From assembly GCA_017381835.1 (NCBI GenBank), contig JAFOBK010000249.1, positions 1-14,780 of the forward strand: 14,780 nucleotides of DNA, read 5' to 3'. A model generated the notes under the pieces. That model was not told the origin of the DNA, searched no databases, and was given only the letters and a program-made list of their open reading frames with translations. Origin of the DNA: Oscillospiraceae bacterium. Lineage in GTDB: Bacteria; Bacillota_A; Clostridia; Oscillospirales; Oscillospiraceae. Positions within the stretch are counted from its first letter, which is position 1. Each line of letters opens with the position of its first letter. The translations under genes were made by a program, and so were the position numbers. Of the stretch, positions 7,623 through 13,132 are shown in pieces.

Positions 7623-7656
7623 AGAAATCTTCCTTTCTTAATATGTAATCCAAATA

Positions 7657-7662
7657 ATTATA
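7657..7662 (-). promoter_or_regulatory. Possible -10 element for the permease gene
   Basis: A perfect TATAAT on the minus strand lies 35 nt before the TTG start. No convincing -35 is seen at 16-18 bp. The 158 bp from 7663 to 7820 hold nothing else I can identify: no riboswitch signature and no credible gene. Confidence 0.35.
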
Positions 7663-7810
7663 TCGTATCGGCAGCAAAGATAGAGCAAAGAAATAGTGCT
7701 GGCCTTGCTTTGACCCTTGAGCCTGTGGCAGAAGCGAAAAATCGAACAGGGCAACAAAACCCATAGGGAGCAGCATCAGAGCTACATCCGTACAATAGAA
7801 AAATTGACAT

Positions 7811-7850
7811 CCAACAATAACTGCCCCACCCAATGAAATGGGTGGGGCAG
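7811..7850 (-). terminator. Intrinsic terminator after the two-component genes
   Basis: A perfect 12-bp stem CTGCCCCACCCA (7821-7832) with TGGGTGGGGCAG (7839-7850), loop ATGAAA. On the minus strand it is followed by TTATTGTT, a modest T-tract. It lies 54 bp after the response-regulator stop and separates it from the permease. Confidence 0.7.
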
Positions 7851-7904
7851 TAAATTTAGCGCAAATATTCTGGGTTCTGCGGCAGGATACAATGAAGTTT
7901 ACAC

Positions 7905-8606
7905 CTATTCATCCAGCATTCGGTAACCGACACCCAGTTCGTTGATGATGTATTTATTCTCTCCGGGCTTACAGCCCAGCTTTTTACGGATATTAGCCAT
8001 GTTCACCTGCAGCTTTTTTACGCTGCCATCATCCATGGCTCCCCAAATGGAATTGATAATGGCGGAATAGGTCATGACTTTACCGACCTGCTGGCTCAGC
8101 AGCGAGAGAATGTTGAATTCTGTCTGTGTTACATGAATCACTCTGTCATTTACTGCAACCTGCCGCCGGTCATAATCAATTTCCAGGTCACCCAATGTAA
8201 ACACGCAGGAGGGAATGGATGCACGCAAATGCATGCGATTGATCCGCAGAGAAGCGCGGACGCGGGCCAGCAATTCCGCGGTACCAAAGGGCTTGGTGAT
8301 ATAATCATTGGCGCCCAAATCCAGAGCGGATACTTTATCCTGCTCATCGGACCGGGCAGACAAGACAATAATGGGGATCGTGCTGCTGCGGCGGGCACTC
8401 CGGATGAATTCCTCGCCGTCCATATCCGGCAAACCCAGATCCAGTACCACCAAATCCGGTATATGGGAAGTCAGCATCAGAATGCCTTGCTGACACCGCT
8501 GGGCAGTCAGAACCTGATATCCATTGGTGTCCAAAACTGTCTGAATCATGCTCAGAATGTTGCGGTCATCCTCCACAACAAGGATTTTATATTTGTTGTT
8601 CGACAT
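7905..8606 (-). CDS. OmpR/PhoB-family response regulator, KdpE-like
   Basis: The 233-residue product has a receiver domain (about 7-120) with acidic pocket D13-D14, phospho-acceptor D56 (in VVLDLGLPDMDG), S83 and K105, then a winged-helix DNA-binding domain (about 130-230) ending in NELGVGYRM. The overall sequence is most like KdpE. I start it at ATG 8606 (MSNNKYKILVVEDD), preceded by GGAGG at 9 nt; the longer in-frame start at 8654 lies well inside the kinase gene and has no such site. It overlaps the kinase gene by 20 nt, so the pair is translationally coupled. No kdpFABC or Trk/Ktr genes are in the window, so potassium control is only a family-based guess. The gene ends in TAG. Confidence 0.93.
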   Translation of the reverse strand: MSNNKYKILVVEDDRNILSMIQTVLDTNGYQVLTAQRCQQGILMLTSHIPDLVVLDLGLPDMDGEEFIRSARRSSTIPIIVLSARSDEQDKVSALDLGANDYITKPFGTAELLARVRASLRINRMHLRASIPSCVFTLGDLEIDYDRRQVAVNDRVIHVTQTEFNILSLLSQQVGKVMTYSAIINSIWGAMDDGSVKKLQVNMANIRKKLGCKPGENKYIINELGVGYRMLDE

Positions 8607-9657
8607 TTCCAACTTCCTCCATTTCCAAAGCGAAGCTGAATGCGGCACCGCCATTGGCGCGGTTGGCCGCTTTCAGCTCACTGCCATGAGCCTTAATGAT
8701 AGTTCTGCACACACTTAGTCCGATGCCCATATTGTTGCGGGTAGAGTCCGCCGGGGCTTCACTGTCTAGAAGTCCGGTAAACAGAAAATTCATCCGATCC
8801 GGAGGAATTCCACAGCCATCATCTTCTACGGAAAAGACAGCTTTTTTGCTTTTTAGTTCCACACGGAGCCAGAGATTTTGCATACCGCGGGCATGGAATA
8901 CGGCATTTTCCAGCAGGTTCATCAGAACCTGCTCAATCAGCACCGGGTCCATGGGGATACTGATGAATTCTTCCGGTATTTCTACATGTACTGTCTTATC
9001 CGGGTAATGCTTGTGAAACTTCACAAGCAGAGCGTCGATCAATTCCTCCAGCACAATACTGTGCTTGGACAGACGAACCGTATCCGCATCCACACGGGTA
9101 ACGGACAGCAGATTCTCTACCATGCGGTTCAGCCACTGGGAATCTCCCTGGATATCCTTCAGCAGTGCCATTTTCCGTTCGTCGGAAATGCTGTTATAAT
9201 TCTCCAGGATGGCAGAGCAGGAACCATATATGGAAGTCAGAGGCGTACGCAGGTCATGGGATACTGCGCGAAGGAGATTGCCGCGCATCCGTTCTTTCTC
9301 CGCTTCCGCTTTCAGCTTTTCTTGCTGCTTTAACCGGGTGGTCAGAGCGCCGGTCATGCTGGAGACGATCAGCATAACCACCGCTGAGGAAATACACTCC
9401 GGGGAGATCAGGTCGAATGCCCAGTAGGGATAGGTAAAGGCCCAGTTCACAGCCAGAACGCTGATCAGGCTGGATACAATGCCGAAAACATATCCCTGCG
9501 TCCGCCATGACACCAGGAACACACCCAGTACAAAAATCATGGGCGTCATAGTTTTGGTGTCGAACTGCTCAACAAGAAACAGATTCACTAAGAAAACCAC
9601 GGCCAGTGTAACAATCGTAAAAAGACTGTCAGATAACATATGTTTTTTGCTTCCCAT
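8587..9657 (-). CDS. Membrane sensor histidine kinase, KdpD-like without the N-terminal sensor domains
   Basis: The 356-residue product begins with about four membrane segments (roughly 10-105) of the DUF4118 type found in KdpD, a short coiled linker (108-125), a HisKA domain with phospho-acceptor H134 (AVSHDLRTPLTS), and an ATPase domain with N box (248-252), G1 DDGCGIP (279-285) and G2 MGIGLSV (310-316). Full KdpD has about 900 residues with KdpD and Usp domains in front and a GAF domain inside; these are absent, so the input signal is unclear. Start ATG at 9657 is chosen because GGGAGG lies just before it; the ATG at 9681 coincides with the expected transcript start and its codons would encode that ribosome site. 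Confidence 0.92.
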   Translation of the reverse strand: MGSKKHMLSDSLFTIVTLAVVFLVNLFLVEQFDTKTMTPMIFVLGVFLVSWRTQGYVFGIVSSLISVLAVNWAFTYPYWAFDLISPECISSAVVMLIVSSMTGALTTRLKQQEKLKAEAEKERMRGNLLRAVSHDLRTPLTSIYGSCSAILENYNSISDERKMALLKDIQGDSQWLNRMVENLLSVTRVDADTVRLSKHSIVLEELIDALLVKFHKHYPDKTVHVEIPEEFISIPMDPVLIEQVLMNLLENAVFHARGMQNLWLRVELKSKKAVFSVEDDGCGIPPDRMNFLFTGLLDSEAPADSTRNNMGIGLSVCRTIIKAHGSELKAANRANGGAAFSFALEMEEVGNVEQQI

Positions 9658-9687
9658 GGTCAACCTCCCAAACTTTCGCATGGTAAC

Positions 9688-9717
9688 ATTATAGCATTTC
9701 TCAGGTGCAAATGCACC
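9688..9717 (-). promoter_or_regulatory. Extended -10 promoter with palindromic operator for the two-component operon
   Basis: The minus strand reads TGCTATAAT (TATAAT at 9688-9693), an extended -10 with no recognisable -35. A perfect palindrome GGTGCA-AA-TGCACC (9704-9717) sits over the -35 position. A promoter lacking a -35 with a symmetric site there suggests control by a bound dimer, possibly autoregulation. From 9718 to 9830 I see nothing definite. Confidence 0.6.
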
Positions 9718-9830
9718 CCGGCATTCCGGGAGAACCCTCGATTTTGACTAAGAATCGGTAAAGAACATCGGGCGGGGATAGAGGGACACGGTGGCAAGCA
9801 GAAGGCTACAGGACATCTGCATTTATCTTT

Positions 9831-9848
9831 CGAATTCCATTATCGCGC
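9831..9848 (+). repeat. Degenerate inverted copy of the tRNA-His 3' end
   Basis: CGAATTCCATTATCGCGC resembles the tRNA-His T-arm/acceptor sequence CGAATCCCATTATCCACC, but lies on the opposite strand to the tRNA. With 10050-10069 it forms inverted repeats (14 positions, one a G-T wobble) that bracket hairpin unit 1 and the palindromic repeat. Confidence 0.5.
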
Positions 9849-9857
9849 AAATAAAAA

Positions 9858-9903
9858 ATGGTTGGTCATCTACATCCTTTACAGGATGCATCGGACCAAC
9901 CAT
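9858..9903. repeat. Structured hairpin unit 1
   Basis: ATGGTTGGTC (9858-9867) pairs with GACCAACCAT (9894-9903). The tip holds a second stem CATCCT/AGGATG (9873-9878 with 9883-9888) around TTAC. On the minus strand the outer stem is followed by TTTTTTATTTG, so it could end a leftward transcript. Unit 2 at 10098-10142 shares the tip nearly exactly and the stem only in structure. The downstream tail GGATTTTCCCCCGGCCT is also shared. Confidence 0.75.
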
Positions 9904-9923
9904 GGATTTTCCCCCGGCCTGCC

Positions 9924-10030
9924 CCTTCAGGCTCCCTTCCTCCGCGCTAAGAGCTGGCATCGCCGTTGCGCTATGTACGCGCCTGCGGGCGCAGTGTGCA
10001 AAGGGAGCTGTCAGCGAAGCTGACTGAGGG
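9924..10030. repeat. Palindromic intergenic repeat (MITE-like) inserted between the hairpin units
   Basis: GCTCCCTT (9931-9938) pairs with AAGGGAGC (10001-10008). Inside is GCGCC-TGCG-GGCGC (9979-9992), and beside it GTCAGC-GAA-GCTGAC (10010-10024) followed by TGAGGG. The block AAGGGAGCTGTCAGC...GCTGACTGAGGG resembles a dispersed repeat common in gut Clostridia (recognition from memory). No coding frame is credible. Confidence 0.6.
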
Positions 10031-10049
10031 ATTGTCTTGATTTAGAAAA

Positions 10050-10069
10050 GGGGTGGATAATGGGATTCG
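10050..10069 (-). repeat. 20-nt exact copy of the tRNA-His 3' end
   Basis: GGGGTGGATAATGGGATTCG is identical to 10277-10296, the T-arm and acceptor end of the tRNA-His gene, in the same orientation and 227 bp away. It lacks the rest of a tRNA. Such a partial 3' copy is what site-specific integration at a tRNA leaves, but no integrase is present. Confidence 0.8.
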
Positions 10070-10097
10070 TTTGCATTTTCACTGAAAGGGGAAAACT

Positions 10098-10142
10098 ATG
10101 GACAATCATCTACATCCTTACAGGATGCATCTGATTATCCAT
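10098..10142. repeat. Structured hairpin unit 2
   Basis: The stem ATGGACAATC (10098-10107) pairs with GATTATCCAT (10133-10142) with one C-A mismatch. The tip matches unit 1 apart from one missing T and the last base. Of four stem positions that differ from unit 1, three are changed on both sides so that pairing is kept (T-A to A-T, G-C to A-T twice). The tail GGATTCTCCCCCGGCCT is shared. On the minus strand the stem is followed by AGTTTTCCCC, a weaker T-tract than in unit 1. Confidence 0.75.
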
Positions 10143-10159
10143 GGATTCTCCCCCGGCCT

Positions 10160-10204
10160 AAAAAACATGCCCCCGGCATGTTTTTTGCCCCACCTGCGGT
10201 GGGG
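10160..10204. terminator. Two strong hairpins, bidirectional terminator-like
   Basis: AAAAAACATGCC (10160-10171) pairs perfectly with GGCATGTTTTTT (10175-10186) around CCC, giving a T-run on either strand. Next to it CCCCACC (10188-10194) pairs with GGTGGGG (10198-10204) around TGC. They sit downstream of the tRNA terminator with no gene to serve. Confidence 0.65.
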
Positions 10205-10235
10205 TCGGCCTCTTCGAATCACATTATCACCCAAA

Positions 10236-10276
10236 AGAAAAAGAAGAGACATCCAAAGGATGTCTCTTCTTTTTCT
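10236..10276 (-). terminator. Intrinsic terminator of the tRNA operon
   Basis: A perfect 19-bp stem (10236-10254 with 10258-10276, loop AAA on the plus strand), followed on the minus strand by TTTTGGG after its own T-rich arm. The stem begins at the last base of the tRNA-His CCA, so there is no separate trailer. The stem continues imperfectly into the tRNA itself (see the near-palindrome 10215-10296). Confidence 0.88.
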
Positions 10277-10353
10277 GGGGTGGATAATGGGATTCGAACC
10301 CACGACCTTCAGAGCCACAATCTGACGCGCTAACCAACTGTGCTATATCCACC
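10276..10353 (-). tRNA. tRNA-His (anticodon GTG)
   Basis: The minus strand folds as a cloverleaf: acceptor GTGGATA/TATCCAC, anticodon stem TCAGA/TCTGA around TTGTGGC, T-arm GTGGG-TTCGAAT-CCCAT. The gene starts with the extra G at -1 opposite C73, the identity pair of histidine tRNA, and encodes CCA. It is the last tRNA of a three-gene operon. Confidence 0.95.
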
Positions 10354-10373
10354 ATATTTAGTTTGCTGAAATT

Positions 10374-10450
10374 TGGCACGCCAGAAGGGACTCGAACCCC
10401 TGACCTACTGCTTAGAAGGCAGTTGCTCTATCCAGCTGAGCTACTGGCGC
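10374..10450 (-). tRNA. tRNA-Arg (anticodon TCT)
   Basis: The cloverleaf has acceptor GCGCCAG/CTGGCGT (the first pair is G-U), anticodon stem ACTGC/GCAGT around CTTCTAA and T-arm AGGGG-TTCGAGT-CCCTT. CCA is encoded after G73. It reads AGA codons. Twenty bases separate it from tRNA-His. Confidence 0.95.
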
Positions 10451-10457
10451 ATTTATG

Positions 10458-10531
10458 TGGAGCGGGTGACGGGAATCGGACCCGCGTATCCAGCTTGGAA
10501 GGCTGGTGTTCTACCATTGAACTACACCCGC
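10458..10531 (-). tRNA. tRNA-Gly (anticodon TCC)
   Basis: The cloverleaf has acceptor GCGGGTG/CACCCGC, anticodon stem CCAGC/GCTGG around CTTCCAA and T-arm CGGG-TCCGATT-CCCG. CCA is encoded after U73, and the gene is 74 nt long. It is the first gene of the operon, 7 nt before tRNA-Arg. Confidence 0.95.
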
Positions 10532-10563
10532 AAATCCCGTAACCTGGTTTATTCAGCTAGAAA

Positions 10564-10592
10564 ATTCTAGCATACATATCTTCAAATGTCAA
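10564..10592 (-). promoter_or_regulatory. Strong sigma-A promoter of the tRNA operon
   Basis: On the minus strand TTGACA (10587-10592) and TAGAAT (10564-10569) are 17 bp apart; transcription would start near 10557, about 25 nt before tRNA-Gly. The -35 lies in the last codons of the HAD phosphatase gene. Confidence 0.9.
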
Positions 10593-11430
10593 GACTAAAG
10601 CCCAGGATTTCCGGAATTTTTTTATAAATTACATCTGCAATGGCGCCATCTGCGCAATTACACACATTAGGAAAGCGGCTTGCAACCACACCGTCAGCAG
10701 GGCAGAAGGCATAATCGGCACCTTCCAGCATGGGAATATCGTTTTCTGCATCGCCTGCACAGACGAGAATCTTCTTGCCCAGCTCCTTCTGCAGCTGTCT
10801 TGCAGCGGCAATTTTAGAGACACCTTTGGCATGGACATCGATGATTCGGGGGGCGGCACGGTAAACCTCTACCTTGTTGTGCCAAAGCTCCAGGATTTTT
10901 GCCTGCGCAGCATCGAAGGCGGCGTCCTCTGCTTCGTCGATGTCGAAAAGGGTTGCCACAGATTTGCTGCGGGGCGCACCGGCCAGCGCGAACTTCATGA
11001 AAGGTCCCAGGTCATCACCGGGCCGGGCAATCCGGTAGCCCCACTTGAGGGCATCGTAGAAAGCCACATAGGCAGGTTCCGGATTGATGAGATAGTGGAA
11101 GTCCACACCCTGGATCTCCAGGTTCATATTGGGAAATTCCTCGCGAAGCACCTTGACGGTTTCCCACAGATCCATATCCAGCAGTTTCACTTCGTTCAGC
11201 TGTCCGTCTTCCCACCGGGCGCTGCCGTTATACATCAAAATAGGCGCATTTACCGGTATCTTTCCCAGGTGCTTTTTAAAAGAGGACACACTGCGGCCGG
11301 TATTGATGGTAAAGGTGCCGCCGTTTTTCATAAAGAAATCCACGGCTTCCAAATTCCGCTGGGGGATTTTGGAATCGGGACCGGTCATGGTGCGGTCGAA
11401 GTCTACAGTCAATAATACATCAGAAAACAT
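10582..11430 (-). CDS. Cof-type HAD-IIB phosphatase
   Basis: The 282-residue cytosolic protein has HAD motif I D10-F-D12 (nucleophile and acid/base), motif II T44 (INTGRS), a motif III lysine (K202 or K206) and motif IV GDAEND (226-231). Between motifs II and III lies a large C2-type cap, as in Cof/YkrA-like sugar-phosphate or flavin-phosphate phosphatases. The substrate cannot be predicted. Motif I reads DFDRT where the family usually has DxDGT; the residue after the second Asp is R13. Its ATG overlaps the TGA of the pseudouridine synthase gene (TGATG), so it is coupled to it. It is the last gene of the lspA operon, and no terminator of its own is visible before the tRNA promoter. Confidence 0.88.
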   Translation of the reverse strand: MFSDVLLTVDFDRTMTGPDSKIPQRNLEAVDFFMKNGGTFTINTGRSVSSFKKHLGKIPVNAPILMYNGSARWEDGQLNEVKLLDMDLWETVKVLREEFPNMNLEIQGVDFHYLINPEPAYVAFYDALKWGYRIARPGDDLGPFMKFALAGAPRSKSVATLFDIDEAEDAAFDAAQAKILELWHNKVEVYRAAPRIIDVHAKGVSKIAAARQLQKELGKKILVCAGDAENDIPMLEGADYAFCPADGVVASRFPNVCNCADGAIADVIYKKIPEILGFSLDI

Positions 11431-12335
11431 CAGTTCATTCGCTCCAGTTTTGCCAAAACTTCCTTAAAATATTCCGGCAGATCGGCCATCACCATCACGG
11501 GATGTCCATCCCGGGGATGGGAGAAACAGAGAATACCGGCATGCAGACACTGACTGTCCTGCCCTAGTTCCTTTTTCTTGTGGCCGTAGACCGTATCACC
11601 CAAAATGGGGTGTCCGATATGGGCCATATGAACACGAATCTGATGGGTGCGGCCGGTTTCCAGCTTGCAGCGGATGTGGGTATAGCCCCGATACCGCTTC
11701 ACTACTTCCCAATGGGTGACCGCATCCCGGGAATTGCGCGGGGTGACGCACATTTTCTTCCGGTCGGAGGGGTGACGGCCGATGGGGGCATCCACCGTGC
11801 CGGAATCCTCCTTGAGACTACCGCAGACGATGGCCTCGTAAGTGCGGGCCATGGAATGGTCTTTCAGCTGGCTTGCCAGCCAGGTATGGGCAAAGTCGTT
11901 TTTGGCAACGGCCAGCAGACCGGAGGTGTCTTTGTCGATTCTATGGACAATGCCGGGGCGCAGTTCGCCGTTGATGCCGGAGAGATTGCCTTCCATGGCA
12001 TACAGCAGACCGTTGACCAGGGTGTCATCCTGATGGCCCGCTGCGGGATGTACCACCAAACCCTTAGGTTTGTTGATCACCAGCACATCGTCGTCTTCGT
12101 AGACGATATCTAGCTCCATTTCCGTGGCCACGATGTCCACTTCTTTGGGCTCGGGAAGGGTCACGGAGATCTCATCGCCCATATTCAGTTTGTCATTTTT
12201 CTTGCCGGGCTTGCCGTTGCGCAGAATACAGCCTTCTTCCAGCAGCTTTTGGGCACCGGAACGGCTCATATTCTCTACGCTGCGGGCAACGAACGCATCC
12301 AGGCGCTCACCGGGGATATCAGCGATCAGGATCAT
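11430..12335 (-). CDS. RluA/RluD-family 23S rRNA pseudouridine synthase (YlyB-like)
   Basis: The 301-residue protein has an N-terminal S4 RNA-binding domain (about 9-60) and a pseudouridine synthase domain from about 75, with the catalytic aspartate D134 in HRIDKDTSGLL and the later family block LETGRTHQIRVHM. It isomerises uridines in RNA, most likely 23S rRNA; the exact sites cannot be read. It overlaps lspA by 4 nt (ATGA), and this lspA-ylyB order is the same as in Bacillus subtilis, so YlyB is the likely ortholog. The next gene overlaps it by 1 nt. Confidence 0.93.
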   Translation of the reverse strand: MILIADIPGERLDAFVARSVENMSRSGAQKLLEEGCILRNGKPGKKNDKLNMGDEISVTLPEPKEVDIVATEMELDIVYEDDDVLVINKPKGLVVHPAAGHQDDTLVNGLLYAMEGNLSGINGELRPGIVHRIDKDTSGLLAVAKNDFAHTWLASQLKDHSMARTYEAIVCGSLKEDSGTVDAPIGRHPSDRKKMCVTPRNSRDAVTHWEVVKRYRGYTHIRCKLETGRTHQIRVHMAHIGHPILGDTVYGHKKKELGQDSQCLHAGILCFSHPRDGHPVMVMADLPEYFKEVLAKLERMN

Positions 12336-12808
12336 TTCTTTTCTTCCTTCCAGAAGTCCTTGTTAATGAGGAACAGGTGCGCCAGCAGCAGAATACAGCC
12401 GCAGGTAATGAAGCAGTCAGCTACATTGAATACAGGGAAGTCTATAAAAGCGGTCTCAATCATATCTACTACATAGCCAAAACGGAAACGGTCGATCATA
12501 TTGCCGATGCCGCCGCCGTAGATGGCCACGATCAGCCAGCGCTCAAAGTTTGTAAAGGGCCAGCGCTTGCCGGAAAACTCCCAGACAATAGCGACGGTGA
12601 ACAGCACGAATACAACCACGAACAGCCACTGAGCGCCCTCAAAAGAGGAGAAGGCGGCGCCGGTATTGCGCACATAAGTCAGGTTCAGCAATCCGGGGAT
12701 AAAGTCCACATGACTGTGGAGAGGGATATTCTGCAGCACCAGGTGCTTGGTAAACTGATCGGCAGCCACAATGGCGGCTGCAAAAAGGGACATAAATAAA
12801 TACGGCAT
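12332..12808 (-). CDS. lspA: Lipoprotein signal peptidase (signal peptidase II)
   Basis: The 158-residue product has four membrane helices and all LspA boxes: DQFTK (17-21), NTGAAF (48-53), GNMIDR (102-107), VVDMI with catalytic D115, and FNVADCFI with catalytic D131. It cleaves the signal peptide of diacylglyceryl-modified prolipoproteins in the cytoplasmic membrane. GAGGAG lies 9 nt before the ATG. First gene of a three-gene overlapping operon with its own promoter. Confidence 0.96.
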   Translation of the reverse strand: MPYLFMSLFAAAIVAADQFTKHLVLQNIPLHSHVDFIPGLLNLTYVRNTGAAFSSFEGAQWLFVVVFVLFTVAIVWEFSGKRWPFTNFERWLIVAIYGGGIGNMIDRFRFGYVVDMIETAFIDFPVFNVADCFITCGCILLLAHLFLINKDFWKEEKK

Positions 12809-12840
12809 TTTCTTCTGCTCCTCAGCTTAAAACTGGGCAT

Positions 12841-12869
12841 ATTTTACCATTTACAGGAGGAAAAGTCAA
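12841..12869 (-). promoter_or_regulatory. Sigma-A promoter of the lspA operon
   Basis: On the minus strand TTGACT (12864-12869) and TAAAAT (12841-12846) are 17 bp apart, 32 nt before the lspA ATG. It is divergent from the promoter of the trigger-factor-like gene about 100 bp away. The 12870-12970 stretch between them is AT-rich and shows nothing else clear. Confidence 0.85.
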
Positions 12870-12970
12870 CGAGAGGGAAAAGCTAAGCTATAATGAATCC
12901 CTTTTTGAATATATTAAAAATGATATATGCTCAATCAGTAAAAAAGTATCGAAAGAAAATATGGTTTTCC

Positions 12971-12999
12971 TTGACAAGCGTATGTGAATACTGTATTAT
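12971..12999 (+). promoter_or_regulatory. Strong sigma-A promoter of the trigger-factor-like gene
   Basis: TTGACA (12971-12976) and TATTAT (12994-12999) are 17 bp apart. Transcription would start near 13006, leaving a leader of about 125 nt. Confidence 0.88.
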
Positions 13000-13013
13000 T
13001 AGTATGTAAATTA

Positions 13014-13067
13014 GTGCAACGAATTTGTCAAAAATTCAAAAAACATAGGAAATGCGCTGATTTGCAC
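13014..13067 (+). promoter_or_regulatory. Possible structured 5' leader
   Basis: In the leader GTGCAA (13014-13019) can pair with TTGCAC (13062-13067), enclosing GAATTT/AAATTC (13021-13026 with 13032-13037). The stems are short and AT-rich, and no known riboswitch motif is recognised. The ribosome site AAGGAG lies about 60 nt further on. Confidence 0.35.
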
Positions 13068-13132
13068 AACTGTTTAGAAAACATTCTTTTATCGAATGGT
13101 TTCCTTTCTTTGGCATAAGGAGCGTCCCTGAC

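Noticed and set aside
9808..9819. A third, partial copy of the hairpin tip (ACAGGACATCTG)
   Set aside because: It matches unit 2 only with a 2-nt gap over 12 bases and has no stem around it.
9791..10325. Small plus-strand frames over the hairpin region and tRNA-His
   Set aside because: They cross hairpins, repeats and a tRNA on the other strand; no ribosome site or protein family is visible.
12889..12894. Plus-strand TATAAT between lspA and the trigger-factor-like gene
   Set aside because: No -35 fits at 16-18 bp (TCAACG is poor), and the TTGACA/TATTAT pair further on is far better.
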